From contig JAKSOU010000010.1 of assembly GCA_024405435.1 (NCBI GenBank), forward strand, positions 1 through 52,322: 52,322 bases of DNA, read 5' to 3'. Positions 8,141 to 17,161 of the stretch are shown in pieces (the stretch's first letter is position 1; each line of letters opens with the position of its first letter). Made by a program: the position numbers and the translations under genes. Source of the DNA: Akkermansia sp. (GTDB lineage Bacteria > Verrucomicrobiota > Verrucomicrobiia > Verrucomicrobiales > Akkermansiaceae). The notes under the pieces were generated by a model. The model saw only the letters and a list, made by a program, of their open reading frames with translations. It did no database searches and had not been told where the DNA came from.

Positions 8141-10010
8141 GGCAGCGTTGGCTGATAGCACACAGGAGCGTGAACAAAGCGCATGGGCGGTGATAGCGCC
8201 GGTGGTGCGCAGGTACGTGCTGGGCTCGCGGCGCATCACGGCGCTGGTGGGGATGGGCGTGCTGGCGGGCATGGTGGCGGCGGCGGCCAGCGGATTCGGC
8301 CTGCCGTTCATGATACGCTACGTGTTCCCGGTGGTGTTCGGCGAGGCGCAGCCGCCGGAGGCGGTGCACGCGTGGCTGCAGGCGCACGTGGCGGCGGAGG
8401 ACATGGCGGGCGCCATCCTGTGGAGCGCGGCGCTGCTCATCCCGCTTGTCATGGCGGTGCGCAGCATGGCCACGTACCTGAACGCCTACCTGCTCACCAA
8501 GGCGGGCATGCTGGCCCTCTCGGATATGCGCACAGACACCTTCGCGCGCCTGCAGTGGCTCTCCTTCTCGTTTCTGGACCGGCACAAGCGCGGCGAGCTG
8601 ATGACGGTGGTTATCCAGTACACGCAGAACATTCAGCAGGGAATCATCACCATACTGAACGATGTGCTCATCCAGCCGTTCATCCTGGTGGCGGCGGCCG
8701 GGTACCTGCTGTTCGCGGCCCTCACCAACCATGAGAGCGCCATGCTGCTGGGCAACATCGTCATCTCCGCCGCGGTCATCCCCGTCATCCACTTCGTGGG
8801 CAAGAAGCTGGTTCAGCACGTCCGCAAGTCCCTGATGGGCATGAACATCATCACCGCCACCATTGAGGAGACCCTCTCCGCCCAGCGCGAGGTGCGCGCC
8901 TTCAACCTGGAGAAGCGCCAGGAAGGTCTGCTTCAGGATGCCATCCGCTATTTCAACCGTGTGCTCATGCGCATTGCCGTATGGCAGCAGCTGCTCACTC
9001 CGCTCGTGGAAATCATCACCGCGCTCGCACTCTCGTTCGCGCTGTACCGGGGCGCACAGGACGGCCTCACACTGGAGCAGTTCAGCGCCATCGCCACCGC
9101 ATTCTACTTCTGCTACGACCCCGTGAAGCGCCTGGGCGCCACCGCCAACTGCTGCCAGATGGTGCGCGTGGGCATTGAGGGCGTCAACAAAGTCCTGCAC
9201 GCCAAGGATGAAACGCCGGAGCCCGCGGTTCCGCAGCCGCTGCCCCAGCCAACGCAAGGCGCGGTGGACTTCCGCAACGTGAATTTCAGCTATGTGGAGG
9301 ACACGCCCGTGCTGCGCGATATCACGGTGAGCGTGCCGCCCGGCCAGGTGGTGGCACTGGTGGGACCAAGCGGCTCCGGCAAGACCACCTTCATCAATCT
9401 CGTCTGCCGCTTCTACGATCCCGATTCCGGTAGCGTGGAAATCGACGGCGTGGACGTGCGCGACCTCACGCGCGCGGAGCGCACCCGCGCCATTGCGCTG
9501 GTATCCCAGTTCTCCGCGCTGTTCCGCGGCACCATCCGCGAGAACATTCGCGTGGGCGATCCCGATGCGGACGACGGCAGCGTGGAGCGCGCCGCGGAAC
9601 GCGCCAAGGTGGACGAGTTCGCGCTGCGGGACCCCGCGGGGTACGACCGCATGCTGGAGGAAGGCGGCGGCGGGCTTTCCGGCGGGCAGCGCCAGCGCGT
9701 CTCCATTGCGCGCGCCTTCTTGAAGAACGCGCCCATCTTGATACTGGACGAGGCGACCTCCGCGCTGGACATGAAGAGCGAGGCCGCCATCCAGGGCGAG
9801 CTGGAGGAGCTGGCGCGCGGGCACACCACCTTCATCATCGCGCACCGCTTCAGCACCATCCGCATAGCCTCCCGCATCCTGGTGTTCGAGGGCGGCCGCA
9901 TTGTGGCGGACGGCGCGCACGCGGAGCTGTACGGCAGCTGCGCCCTCTACCGCCACCTGTACGATGAGCAGGTGCGGCGGGAGGAGCATGGAAAGGAGAG
10001 CGCATGCTGA
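8139..10010 (+). CDS. ABC exporter, fused permease-ATPase, subunit 1
   Basis: A half-transporter of the MsbA / multidrug type, about 623 residues: six membrane helices followed by an ATPase domain. The ATPase is complete: Walker A GPSGSGKTT, signature LSGGQRQR, Walker B ILILDEAT, D-loop SALD and the switch His in IAHRFST. The two-gene arrangement suggests a heterodimer that flips lipids, lipid-linked sugars or drugs. Divergent LPS-type glycosyltransferases make a glycolipid substrate plausible, but that is inference. The start is uncertain: ATG 8139 overlaps the -10 box of a good promoter, TTG 8148 fits a leaderless message, and a frame extension back to 8058 lies upstream of the promoter and is unlikely. 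The 3' end overlaps the next gene by 7 bases. Confidence 0.9.
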   Translation: MAALADSTQEREQSAWAVIAPVVRRYVLGSRRITALVGMGVLAGMVAAAASGFGLPFMIRYVFPVVFGEAQPPEAVHAWLQAHVAAEDMAGAILWSAALLIPLVMAVRSMATYLNAYLLTKAGMLALSDMRTDTFARLQWLSFSFLDRHKRGELMTVVIQYTQNIQQGIITILNDVLIQPFILVAAAGYLLFAALTNHESAMLLGNIVISAAVIPVIHFVGKKLVQHVRKSLMGMNIITATIEETLSAQREVRAFNLEKRQEGLLQDAIRYFNRVLMRIAVWQQLLTPLVEIITALALSFALYRGAQDGLTLEQFSAIATAFYFCYDPVKRLGATANCCQMVRVGIEGVNKVLHAKDETPEPAVPQPLPQPTQGAVDFRNVNFSYVEDTPVLRDITVSVPPGQVVALVGPSGSGKTTFINLVCRFYDPDSGSVEIDGVDVRDLTRAERTRAIALVSQFSALFRGTIRENIRVGDPDADDGSVERAAERAKVDEFALRDPAGYDRMLEEGGGGLSGGQRQRVSIARAFLKNAPILILDEATSALDMKSEAAIQGELEELARGHTTFIIAHRFSTIRIASRILVFEGGRIVADGAHAELYGSCALYRHLYDEQVRREEHGKESAC

Positions 10011-11794
10011 AGACCTACGCCAGTTTCGTGAAGCGCTTCCTGGTGCCGCACCTGGGGTTGCTGGGCATTGTGCTGCTCACGGGCATGGTGGCGGCGGCGA
10101 CCAGCGGCATGGGCGTGCCCATGATGGTGAAGTTCGTGTTCCCGCTGGTGTTCCACAGCGAGACCGGGGCCGCGCCGGAGATACTGGAGTACGCGCCGTG
10201 CCTGGCGGAGTGGAGCTACACGCACCTGCTGGTGGCGGCGTGCGCCATGCTGCCGCTGGTGTTTGTGGTGCGCGGGCTTGCCATGTGGCTGAACGCGGTG
10301 ATGGTGAACCTGCTGGGGCTGCGCATCCTGGAATCCCTGCGCATGGGCGTGTTCCAGCGCGTGCAGGAGCTGCCCATCGCCTTCCTGGACCACCGCCGCA
10401 AGGGTGATGTGGTGAGCCGTATCGCCGCAGACACCGCCAACGTGCAGAACATTCTCTCCCACGTGGCGAACGATTTGGTGAAGCAGCCCGTCACCGCCGT
10501 GTGCGCCCTGGCCGCCTTCGTGTGGCTGCTGGTGATGTCCGGCAACGGCCTGCTGTTCTTCGTGAACCTGGTGTTCATCGGGCTGGCGGCGTGGCCCATC
10601 ATCGTGTTCGGCAGGCGCATCACCCGCAAGGCCCTGCGCGCGCAGGAGGGCTTGGGCGAGCTCAACACCGCCGTGCAGCAGAACCTGGAGACCCAGCGCG
10701 AGGTGCGCGCCTACGCCATGGAGGAGCACGAGATCCGCCGCTTCTCCGCCGTCTCACTCTCCTACTGCGCCAACTACGTGAAGCTCGTCAAGTACCAGAA
10801 GGCGCTGGTGCCCGTGATGGAGACGGTGACCGCGCTGGCGCTGGCGTTCCTGATGGTGAGCGGGCGCGCGTGCGGCATGTCGCTCACGGATTTCCTGGCC
10901 ATGGCGGGCGCGCTGTTCTTCGCGTTCGATGCGCTCAAGCGCGCCGGCAACGCCTTCAACCGCTTCAACGAGGCCCAGGGCTCCATCCACCGCCTCGCTG
11001 AAATCCTCAACGAGCCCAACTCCATCCCCAACCCCGAAAACCCGAGACCCCTCCCCGACGGCAGCCTCCGCGGCGCGCTCGCCTTCCACCGCGTCAACTT
11101 CACCTACGAGGACGGACACGCCGTGCTGCAGGACATCCGGCTCTCCATCCCGCCCGGTCAGATTGTGGGCCTGGTGGGCCCCAGCGGTGCCGGCAAAACC
11201 ACCTTCGCCAACCTCATCCCGCGCTTCTACGACACCACCGCCGGCGCCGTGGAGGTGGACGGCATCAACGTGCGCGAGCTGGACCTGCACGCCCTGCGCT
11301 CACAGCTGGCGTACGTGGGCCAGCAGGCACTGCTCTTCAGCGGCACCATTCGGCAGAACATCGCCCTCGGCAAGCCCGGCGCCACCGATGCGGAGATTGA
11401 GGCCGCCTCCCGCGCCGCGGGCGTGGACACCTTCGCAGCCTCCATGCCGGACGGCCTGGACACCGTACTCGGCCAAGGCGGCGCGGGTATCTCCGGTGGG
11501 CAGCGCCAGCGCGTGGCCATCGCACGCGCCTTCGTGAAGGACGCACCCATCCTCATTCTGGACGAAGCCACCGCCTCCCTGGACGCCGAGGGCGAGAAAG
11601 CCATCCAGCAATCACTGGAGCGCCTGGCGCAGGGCCGAACCACCATCATCATCGCGCACCGCTTCAGCACCATCCGCCACGCCCACAGAATCCTCGTCTT
11701 CGACCACGGACAAATCATAGGCGACGGCACCCACGACCACCTCTACACCACCTGCCCGCTCTACAGGGAGCTCTACGACAGGCAGGGTGTATAG
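10004..11794 (+). CDS. ABC exporter, fused permease-ATPase, subunit 2
   Basis: A 596-residue partner of the preceding gene, with the same layout of six transmembrane helices and a C-terminal nucleotide-binding domain. Walker A is GPSGAGKTT, the signature ISGGQRQR, Walker B ILILDEAT, D-loop ASLD and H-loop IAHRFST, so both sites of the dimer look catalytically competent. The permease halves align well (TGMVAAATSGMG here, AGMVAAAASGFG in subunit 1), indicating tandem duplication. The ATG at 10004 overlaps the previous stop, with an AAGGAG-like sequence just upstream, one of the few Shine-Dalgarno-like sites in this window. The pair probably forms a lipid or glycolipid flippase in the cytoplasmic membrane. 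Confidence 0.9.
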   Translation: MLKTYASFVKRFLVPHLGLLGIVLLTGMVAAATSGMGVPMMVKFVFPLVFHSETGAAPEILEYAPCLAEWSYTHLLVAACAMLPLVFVVRGLAMWLNAVMVNLLGLRILESLRMGVFQRVQELPIAFLDHRRKGDVVSRIAADTANVQNILSHVANDLVKQPVTAVCALAAFVWLLVMSGNGLLFFVNLVFIGLAAWPIIVFGRRITRKALRAQEGLGELNTAVQQNLETQREVRAYAMEEHEIRRFSAVSLSYCANYVKLVKYQKALVPVMETVTALALAFLMVSGRACGMSLTDFLAMAGALFFAFDALKRAGNAFNRFNEAQGSIHRLAEILNEPNSIPNPENPRPLPDGSLRGALAFHRVNFTYEDGHAVLQDIRLSIPPGQIVGLVGPSGAGKTTFANLIPRFYDTTAGAVEVDGINVRELDLHALRSQLAYVGQQALLFSGTIRQNIALGKPGATDAEIEAASRAAGVDTFAASMPDGLDTVLGQGGAGISGGQRQRVAIARAFVKDAPILILDEATASLDAEGEKAIQQSLERLAQGRTTIIIAHRFSTIRHAHRILVFDHGQIIGDGTHDHLYTTCPLYRELYDRQGV

Positions 11795-11835
11795 GGATTG
11801 CACACACAATGCGGCGTTGCATGCCTTCGCCGTTT

Positions 11836-12495
11836 TCAGCGTTCAGGAACGTACGGTGCGGCGTGTTCTTGTGTGAACTGCCAGCCGGGTTGGAGGTATT
11901 GCCAGAATTGGATGTGGGGAGAATCCTGTTCCTGCTGCATGCGCTGGGGGGTCATCTCGAAGGGGTAGATTTGCACGGGCACGCAGGGCTGGCCGGCTTT
12001 GAGTGCCTGGTCCACCATGGTGTAGACTTCTTCTATCGCGGGATCCGTGATGGCGAAGCAGCCCACGGAGCTGTCGCCGCCATGCACCATGATGTAGCTG
12101 CCGGTTCGGCCGAGCGAGCGGTCGTAGGCGTTGGGGTAGCCCACGTTGAATGCGAGCCAGTGGTTGCTGCGGGGATTGAGTGCGTTTGGGTAGACCTCGT
12201 AGAATCCCTCGGGGGCCTGGAAGTCGCCTTCGGCCTGCTTGGGGCCGAGGGTGCCGCTCATGCCCGCGATGGGGTAGGTTTTGAGCAGGCGCCAAGTGCC
12301 GCCCTCCTTCACATGCAGCTCCAGCTCCCGCCTCTCCTTGACGATGCGGATGAACACGGGCTTGCCGAAATGCCCGCCCCAGACGGGTTCCACGTGGCGG
12401 TAGGCAATCGCCACGCGGTCGGTCTCGTCGGGTGTGCAGGAGGTGGGAACCATGGCAAGGCAGGCGGCGGCAAGCAGGAGGGTGCGTTTCATCAT
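11836..12495 (-). CDS. L,D-transpeptidase (YkuD) family protein, exported
   Basis: A 219-residue periplasmic enzyme expected to form or edit 3-3 peptidoglycan cross-links or attach proteins to the wall. The YkuD catalytic motif is intact: His138, then SSVGC with Cys146 as nucleophile. A hydrophobic leader precedes Cys20, which may be a lipidation site, although the residues before it (PTS) are not an ideal lipobox. The start ATG at 12495 overlaps the stop of the upstream membrane gene as ATGA, indicating translational coupling; the second ATG at 12492 is also possible. It is last in the minus-strand run that begins near 17105. Confidence 0.88.
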   Translation of the reverse strand: MMKRTLLLAAACLAMVPTSCTPDETDRVAIAYRHVEPVWGGHFGKPVFIRIVKERRELELHVKEGGTWRLLKTYPIAGMSGTLGPKQAEGDFQAPEGFYEVYPNALNPRSNHWLAFNVGYPNAYDRSLGRTGSYIMVHGGDSSVGCFAITDPAIEEVYTMVDQALKAGQPCVPVQIYPFEMTPQRMQQEQDSPHIQFWQYLQPGWQFTQEHAAPYVPER

Positions 12496-13349
12496 GGCGC
12501 GGGCGGCGTGGCGGGTTCGTCTTCCTTCTGCACCTCGGCCTCCACATCCACCACGGCGGGTTCCGGCAGGGCAGGCGCGGGCTTGGCGGGCTCCACGATT
12601 TCCGCGGGCAGGATGTCCTTCTCCTCCTCCTGCGGCGGCGGCTCCGGCAGGGAGGGTTGTTCCTCCTCCCGCCGCCTTGTGCCGGAGTAGGCGTAGAGCG
12701 GGCACACCAGCATGGCGAACACGCCGAAGAACAGCCCCGGCAGCAGGGCGCACACCCACGGGTTGAAGCGCACGGAGCGCGCCATGTCGTACAGCAGGGC
12801 GTCCGGCTGCATATCACGGCTGAAAATCATCCACAGCACATCCGACGCCACGAACCAGAGACCGAAGCAAGCCAGCGCCGTCACCAGCACGCGCACGCTG
12901 TTGCCCGCGCAAAACAGGCCCGCCACCAGCGCGGCGAGCCCCAGGGCCACCAGCGCGCCGTGCGTGTCGGGCAGCTGCATGAAATCGATGGCCTGGCGGC
13001 AGGAATCCAGCGACGCGGGCAGCAGCAGGTTCGGCCCGAACACCATGCAGGAAAGCCACGGCAGCGCCACCAGCACGGCGGCGCAGAGCACCATGTTCCA
13101 CAGGGCCGCCAGCCCGCGCGGCACAAACGCCAGCGCCGCCAGCAGCAGGATGCTCAGCACCTTCCAGAACCCGAGCGGTATCAGCCCGCAGCCGCTCGGC
13201 CCGTAGGCCTCCAGCAAATCCACCAGCGAGGCGTCCCGCAGGCCGCCCAGGTAGCACGCCGCCGCCAGCAGCAACACCAGCGCCAGCCACAGGCGAAGCC
13301 CCGTGCCGATGTGCCCCAGAATGGCGTCGATGATGCGTTTCAGGTTCAT
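12492..13349 (-). CDS. Multi-pass membrane protein with acidic/proline-rich tail, unknown function
   Basis: I do not recognise this 285-residue protein. Residues 15-215 contain about six hydrophobic helices rich in Leu and Ala. The last 60 residues are cytoplasmic-looking and low complexity: a Glu run (REEEQ, QEEEKD) followed by alternating Pro, Ala and Glu. It overlaps the L,D-transpeptidase start by four bases and begins 6 bases after the HAD phosphatase stop, so it belongs to the same operon. The context hints at an envelope role. Start ATG 13349 is the only good candidate. Confidence 0.75.
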   Translation of the reverse strand: MNLKRIIDAILGHIGTGLRLWLALVLLLAAACYLGGLRDASLVDLLEAYGPSGCGLIPLGFWKVLSILLLAALAFVPRGLAALWNMVLCAAVLVALPWLSCMVFGPNLLLPASLDSCRQAIDFMQLPDTHGALVALGLAALVAGLFCAGNSVRVLVTALACFGLWFVASDVLWMIFSRDMQPDALLYDMARSVRFNPWVCALLPGLFFGVFAMLVCPLYAYSGTRRREEEQPSLPEPPPQEEEKDILPAEIVEPAKPAPALPEPAVVDVEAEVQKEDEPATPPAP

Positions 13350-13355
13350 GGTGTA

Positions 13356-14045
13356 TCAGATTCCCAACAGGCAGCGGCAGATAAAGGACAGGGATGAGGC
13401 ATCCTCCGCAGCGGGTTCCGTGCGCAGCACCTCCGCCTGCGGGTGGCGCTGCGCCAGCTTGGCGTCCGGGTTCACCAGCACGGTGCGGTCGCACACGTCC
13501 ATGAGCGGTTCGTCCGCGGCGCTGTCGGTGTAGAGCACATCGGCGTGAGAGATGGCCAGTCCCTTCAGGCGGGCGAGCTTGTTTGCGCCGCGGTTGTTGC
13601 CGGGGGCTGCGATTGGCGGCATGAGGGCCACGCGGCCCTCCACGTCCACGGGGGTGCCGATGGAGATGTCGAACTTGAGCGCGCGGCCCAGGGGGCGTGT
13701 CCACCAGCCGGGGGAGGCGGAGCAGAGCACGGTCTTGTCGCCGTTGCCGCGGTGGCGCTCCAGGCGTTCGCGCACGGCGGGGTACACGCGGGGCAGCAGC
13801 TCCTCCTGCACAAAGGCGTTGCATTCGGCCTCCAGCTCATCCTTGGGCATGCGCCATACGAGGGAGAGGAAGGCGCGCTTCAAGAAGTCCGCGCTCACCA
13901 GGCGCAGCCCGCGCAGGATGCCCGCCGGAACCAGCAACAGCAGGTACAGGCGGCGCTTGCCGTGCCGTTTCAGCACGCGCCGTGCAAAGCGGATTTGGGA
14001 GTCTCCCGGGAACAGCGTCCCGTCCATGTCGAAGATAGCAGTCAT
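13356..14045 (-). CDS. HAD-superfamily phosphatase, subfamily IB (SerB-like)
   Basis: A 229-residue cytoplasmic phosphatase. The nucleophile motif is DMDGT (Asp6, Asp8), motif II is in LCSAS, and motif IV is DSAADEPLM in place of the commoner DSxxDxPL. Subfamily IB includes phosphoserine phosphatase and lysophosphatidic or phosphatidylglycerol phosphatases, so a lipid head-group substrate is as plausible as phosphoserine. The start overlaps the rhomboid stop by four bases, showing tight coupling in the minus-strand run. Confidence 0.82.
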   Translation of the reverse strand: MTAIFDMDGTLFPGDSQIRFARRVLKRHGKRRLYLLLLVPAGILRGLRLVSADFLKRAFLSLVWRMPKDELEAECNAFVQEELLPRVYPAVRERLERHRGNGDKTVLCSASPGWWTRPLGRALKFDISIGTPVDVEGRVALMPPIAAPGNNRGANKLARLKGLAISHADVLYTDSAADEPLMDVCDRTVLVNPDAKLAQRHPQAEVLRTEPAAEDASSLSFICRCLLGI

Positions 14046-14779
14046 TTTCTATAGTTGTGGGTGATGCGCCATTTCCAGGCAATCATGACAATGGCGCCGA
14101 GGATGATGCCGCCGAGGTGCCCGGCCTCGCCGCCGGCGTTGTGGAAGTTGAAGACAATCACGACGGTGGCAATGCCGATGACCACCCACGCGAAGGTGCG
14201 CAGCTGCATGGAGATGGGCGGGAACAGCAGGCGCAGCCGCGCATCCGGGAACATGAACGCCGCCGCCACCATCACGCCGTAGATGGACGCGGAGGCCCCC
14301 ACCAAGGGCACCAGCTGCCACGGGACCACGGGGTCCGTGTACCCGGCGAAGCTCACCAGGCGGTTGCAGTATTCCGTGAAGGCTGCGGTGTCCGGGATGT
14401 TGGTGTACACGCCGTAGTATGCCAGCAGGGATGAGAAGAGCGCGCCCGCCACGCCGCATGCCAGGTAGTACGCCAGGTAGCGGCGGGAGCCCATGATTTC
14501 CTCCACCACGGGGCCGAAGAAGTACAGTGCCCACATGTTGAACACCACGTGCCCCAGGTTGGCGTGTACAAACTGATAGGTGATCAGGCGCCAGATCTGC
14601 CCCTCCGTGAACGTGAGGTACCAGGAGTGCGCGCCCAGCAGCTCGAAGATGGACACTGGATAGCCCTCCGGCTCCTGGATGCACATGGTGGCGTTGCGCT
14701 GCACGAACAGCCCCAGCACGAAGATGAGGATGTTCAGCAGGAGGAAAGAGTGGGTGACGGTGAGGCGGGTCTGGTTCAT
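14042..14779 (-). CDS. Rhomboid-family intramembrane serine protease
   Basis: A 245-residue membrane protease with at least six hydrophobic helices. Active-site landmarks are present: HANLGHVVFN (His77, Asn81), the GASASIYG motif with Ser163 as probable nucleophile, and His221 in GEAGHLGG. The Ser motif has Ala-Ser where many family members have Gly-Ala. Expected to cut membrane-anchored substrates within the bilayer; substrates are unknown. It is coupled to the HAD gene downstream and starts 45 bases after the DtxR-type regulator ends. Confidence 0.88.
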   Translation of the reverse strand: MNQTRLTVTHSFLLLNILIFVLGLFVQRNATMCIQEPEGYPVSIFELLGAHSWYLTFTEGQIWRLITYQFVHANLGHVVFNMWALYFFGPVVEEIMGSRRYLAYYLACGVAGALFSSLLAYYGVYTNIPDTAAFTEYCNRLVSFAGYTDPVVPWQLVPLVGASASIYGVMVAAAFMFPDARLRLLFPPISMQLRTFAWVVIGIATVVIVFNFHNAGGEAGHLGGIILGAIVMIAWKWRITHNYRK

Positions 14780-14824
14780 CTTGGCATGTGAGACACGGCG
14801 GCGCTGCGTTTTGTTCAGGGCTTG

Positions 14825-15211
14825 TTAGGTCAGCCGCCGGGCGATGGCGGCGATTTCCTCCTCCGTGAGGAAGTGTTCCATTTGGCAGGCGGCCTGCTCC
14901 GCGCGCTCCTCGGAAAGCCCCGCCACCTCATGCATGAAGCGCTGGAGCGTGCGGTGCGCGGTGATGACGCGCTCCGCGTACGCGCGGCCGCGGTCGGTGA
15001 GCTGCACGGGCGCGTACGGCGCGTAGGTGATGAGCCCTTCCGCGGCGAGCTTTTTCAAGGCGGCGGTGACGCTGGGCATGCGGACGCCGAGGTGCTCCGC
15101 GATGGCGCGTGGCTGGGTGGAGCCATCGGGCTTGGAGAGCATGCCGATGGCCTCCAGGTAGTCCTCGGCGCTGCGGCCGAGGCGTGCGGAATCTGTTCCG
15201 TTGCGGTTCAT
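14825..15211 (-). CDS. DtxR/MntR-family metal-dependent regulator
   Basis: A 128-residue regulator of the short MntR type: an N-terminal winged helix (AEDYLEAIGML, then the recognition region VRMPSVTAALKKL, wing YAPYAPVQLT) and a helical dimerisation and metal-binding part with His and Glu ligands (HRTLQRFMHE, CQMEHFL). Such proteins bind Mn or Fe and repress uptake genes. The C-terminal SH3-like domain of DtxR is absent. The ATG at 15211 overlaps the RlmD-type gene by four bases. Whether it responds to Fe or Mn is not decidable here. Confidence 0.85.
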   Translation of the reverse strand: MNRNGTDSARLGRSAEDYLEAIGMLSKPDGSTQPRAIAEHLGVRMPSVTAALKKLAAEGLITYAPYAPVQLTDRGRAYAERVITAHRTLQRFMHEVAGLSEERAEQAACQMEHFLTEEEIAAIARRLT

Positions 15212-16428
15212 GGCTTCTTGCGGAGCACGGCCACGCACTCCAGGTGCTTGGTTTGCGGGAAAAGGTCGAATGGCTGCACCTCCTCCACCTCGTATCCGGC
15301 CTTGTCGAACTCCGCCAGGTCGCGGATTTGCGTGGCGGGGTTGCAGGAGACGTACACCACGCGCGCCGGGCCGAACGCGAAGAGCTGGTCCAGGAAAACC
15401 TTGTCGCACCCCTTGCGCGGCGGGTCGATGACCACGGCGGTTTCCGCGGCGGGGAAATCCACCTCCGCAAAGATGGCCTCTGCGCTGGCGGCGAGGAAGG
15501 AAGCGTGCCCGATGCCGTTGCTGCGGGCGTTGGCGCGTGCCCAGTCGGCGCTGGTCTCGCTCACCTCCACGCCCAGCACCTTCTCGAAGTGCGGCGCCAG
15601 CGAGAGAGCGAACAGCCCGCTGCCGCAGTATGCATCCACCAGGTAGCGCATGCCGTCCCGGCACGCCTTCTCCGCCACGTAGCCCGTGAACAGCGGCAGG
15701 ATGTACGGGTTGTTCTGAAAGAAGTCCCCCGCCAGGAAATTGAAGGTGAGCGCGCCCACGTGCTCGGTGCACACGGCGTTGTTGTTGGTGATGACTGTGC
15801 CCTCGCTCACGCGCATCAGCAGGGTGGCTCCGCGCTTGTACTGCGCGGCGGCCTGCTGCACGGACTTGCGCAGGGCGGGCAGGGCGGCGTTGATGGGCTC
15901 CATGGCGATGGGGCACTGCTTCACATCGCACACCTCGGTGCGGGAGCCCGCGCGCAGGAAGCCGATGCTGCCCATCTTGGCCTCCTTGGGCTTGTGGAAG
16001 TGCGGGGTGATTTTGCTGCGGTAGCCGAAGGTTTGCGGGGAGGCGATGGCGGGCTTCACCTGCGGCTCCAGCCCGGTCTGCAGGCGCAGCAGGTCCGCCA
16101 CCTGCGCGGTCTTGAACTCCAGCTGGCGCGCGTATTCCAGGTGCTGGTACTGGCAGCCGCCGCAGTAGCCGTACACCGGGCACACCGGCTCGATGCGGTG
16201 CGGCGAGGGTTCCAGTATCTCCACCAAATCCGCGTGGGAGCAGTTCTTCTCATTGCGGTAGATGCGCGCCTTCACGCGCTCCCCCGGCAGGGTGAACGGC
16301 ACGAACACCACCCAGTTGTCGATGCGCCCCACGCCCTCCCCCTGGTTGGTGAGGTTGTCGATGGTGAGCTCCACCTCCTGGTGGTAGGCGAAGGGCACGG
16401 GCACGAACTTGCGCGGTGGCGTATCCAT
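15208..16428 (-). CDS. rlmD: 23S rRNA (uracil-5-)-methyltransferase, RlmD/TrmA family with Fe-S cluster
   Basis: A 406-residue SAM-dependent enzyme that methylates C5 of a uridine, most likely in 23S rRNA. Order of domains: N-terminal TRAM fold (GEGVGRIDN, VPFTLPGE), four cluster cysteines (83, 89, 92 in CPVYGYCGGC, and 172 in QCPIA), a Rossmann methyltransferase core with DAYCGSGLF, then DPPRKG and the catalytic Cys362 in VSCNP. RlmD and the RlmCD/TrmA-like enzymes are hard to separate by sequence alone. It overlaps the DtxR-type regulator by four bases, and its ATG touches the stop of the upstream lipoprotein gene. Confidence 0.88.
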   Translation of the reverse strand: MDTPPRKFVPVPFAYHQEVELTIDNLTNQGEGVGRIDNWVVFVPFTLPGERVKARIYRNEKNCSHADLVEILEPSPHRIEPVCPVYGYCGGCQYQHLEYARQLEFKTAQVADLLRLQTGLEPQVKPAIASPQTFGYRSKITPHFHKPKEAKMGSIGFLRAGSRTEVCDVKQCPIAMEPINAALPALRKSVQQAAAQYKRGATLLMRVSEGTVITNNNAVCTEHVGALTFNFLAGDFFQNNPYILPLFTGYVAEKACRDGMRYLVDAYCGSGLFALSLAPHFEKVLGVEVSETSADWARANARSNGIGHASFLAASAEAIFAEVDFPAAETAVVIDPPRKGCDKVFLDQLFAFGPARVVYVSCNPATQIRDLAEFDKAGYEVEEVQPFDLFPQTKHLECVAVLRKKP

Positions 16429-17105
16429 CAGTGCTTCTCCTGCGGTTTGGTGAGCTTGCCGTTGATGTCCATGGGCAGGGTCTCCGGCAGGGAGATGGAG
16501 CGCAGCCCCTTCAGCTCCGCGGAATTCGGCTTGGGACCCTCCGAGTTGCCGTCTACGCTGATGGCTTCCTCCGGCGGGGCCATGTTGCGGATGCGCAGCC
16601 CCGGCGCCGCCCGCAGCCCCTTGGCCGAACTCAGGGAGCCGGTTCCCATGCCGTCCGTGCCGTCGTTGCCGAAGGTCGGCAACCCCATGGTGAGCGGGCC
16701 GGTCTGGGTGCCGTTCACCATCGGCTCCGGGATGGCGGCGTCAACGGCAACGTTGCCGGAGTTCTGTTGCGCGAGCAGGCGCAGCGCGGCTTCCTCCTGC
16801 GCGGGGGAGGGCAGCACCTGCTCCCTGTTGGCGGTTGTGGCGGCGCCATCCGTTTGGGCTGTCTCCGCGTTCTCCGCGGAGGAATCCTTGCCGCGGCCGA
16901 ACAGGCTCCCGAAGAAGCGGCCGAAGAACGTGGTGCCTTCCGCGGCCTTGGCCTCGGCATCCTGCGCGGCGGCGATATCCCCCGCCGCCGTGGTGGCGGG
17001 CGCGGGAACCTGCCCCTCCGCGCCGCCCTTGGGCGCGCGCGCGCTCGTGCACGCGCACAGCGCGAGCACCGCCATCATGCAGGTGGCCTGAACAAAGCCT
17101 TTCAT
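16428..17105 (-). CDS. Lipoprotein of unknown function, low complexity
   Basis: A 225-residue exported protein. From ATG 17105 a hydrophobic leader ends in LALCAC, placing the lipidated Cys near residue 19; the in-frame start at 17141 would bury this signal. The rest is rich in Ala, Gly, Pro and Glu, has one short aromatic segment (FFGRFFGSLFGRGK) and lacks a recognised domain. The -10 box of a good promoter ends 7 bases before the ATG, so the transcript is probably leaderless. It is first in the operon running down to 11836. Confidence 0.75.
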   Translation of the reverse strand: MKGFVQATCMMAVLALCACTSARAPKGGAEGQVPAPATTAAGDIAAAQDAEAKAAEGTTFFGRFFGSLFGRGKDSSAENAETAQTDGAATTANREQVLPSPAQEEAALRLLAQQNSGNVAVDAAIPEPMVNGTQTGPLTMGLPTFGNDGTDGMGTGSLSSAKGLRAAPGLRIRNMAPPEEAISVDGNSEGPKPNSAELKGLRSISLPETLPMDINGKLTKPQEKH

Positions 17106-17112
17106 CCCCCGC

Positions 17113-17141
17113 ATGCTACCATGTATTCCCCCCGCTGGCAA
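17113..17141 (-). promoter_or_regulatory. Promoter of the 17105-11836 operon
   Basis: TTGCCA (17141-17136), a 17-bp spacer and TAGCAT (17118-17113). Seven bases separate the -10 box from the ATG, leaving no room for a ribosome-binding site. Confidence 0.6.
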
Positions 17142-17161
17142 GCATTTCTCCCGTTTGCGGG

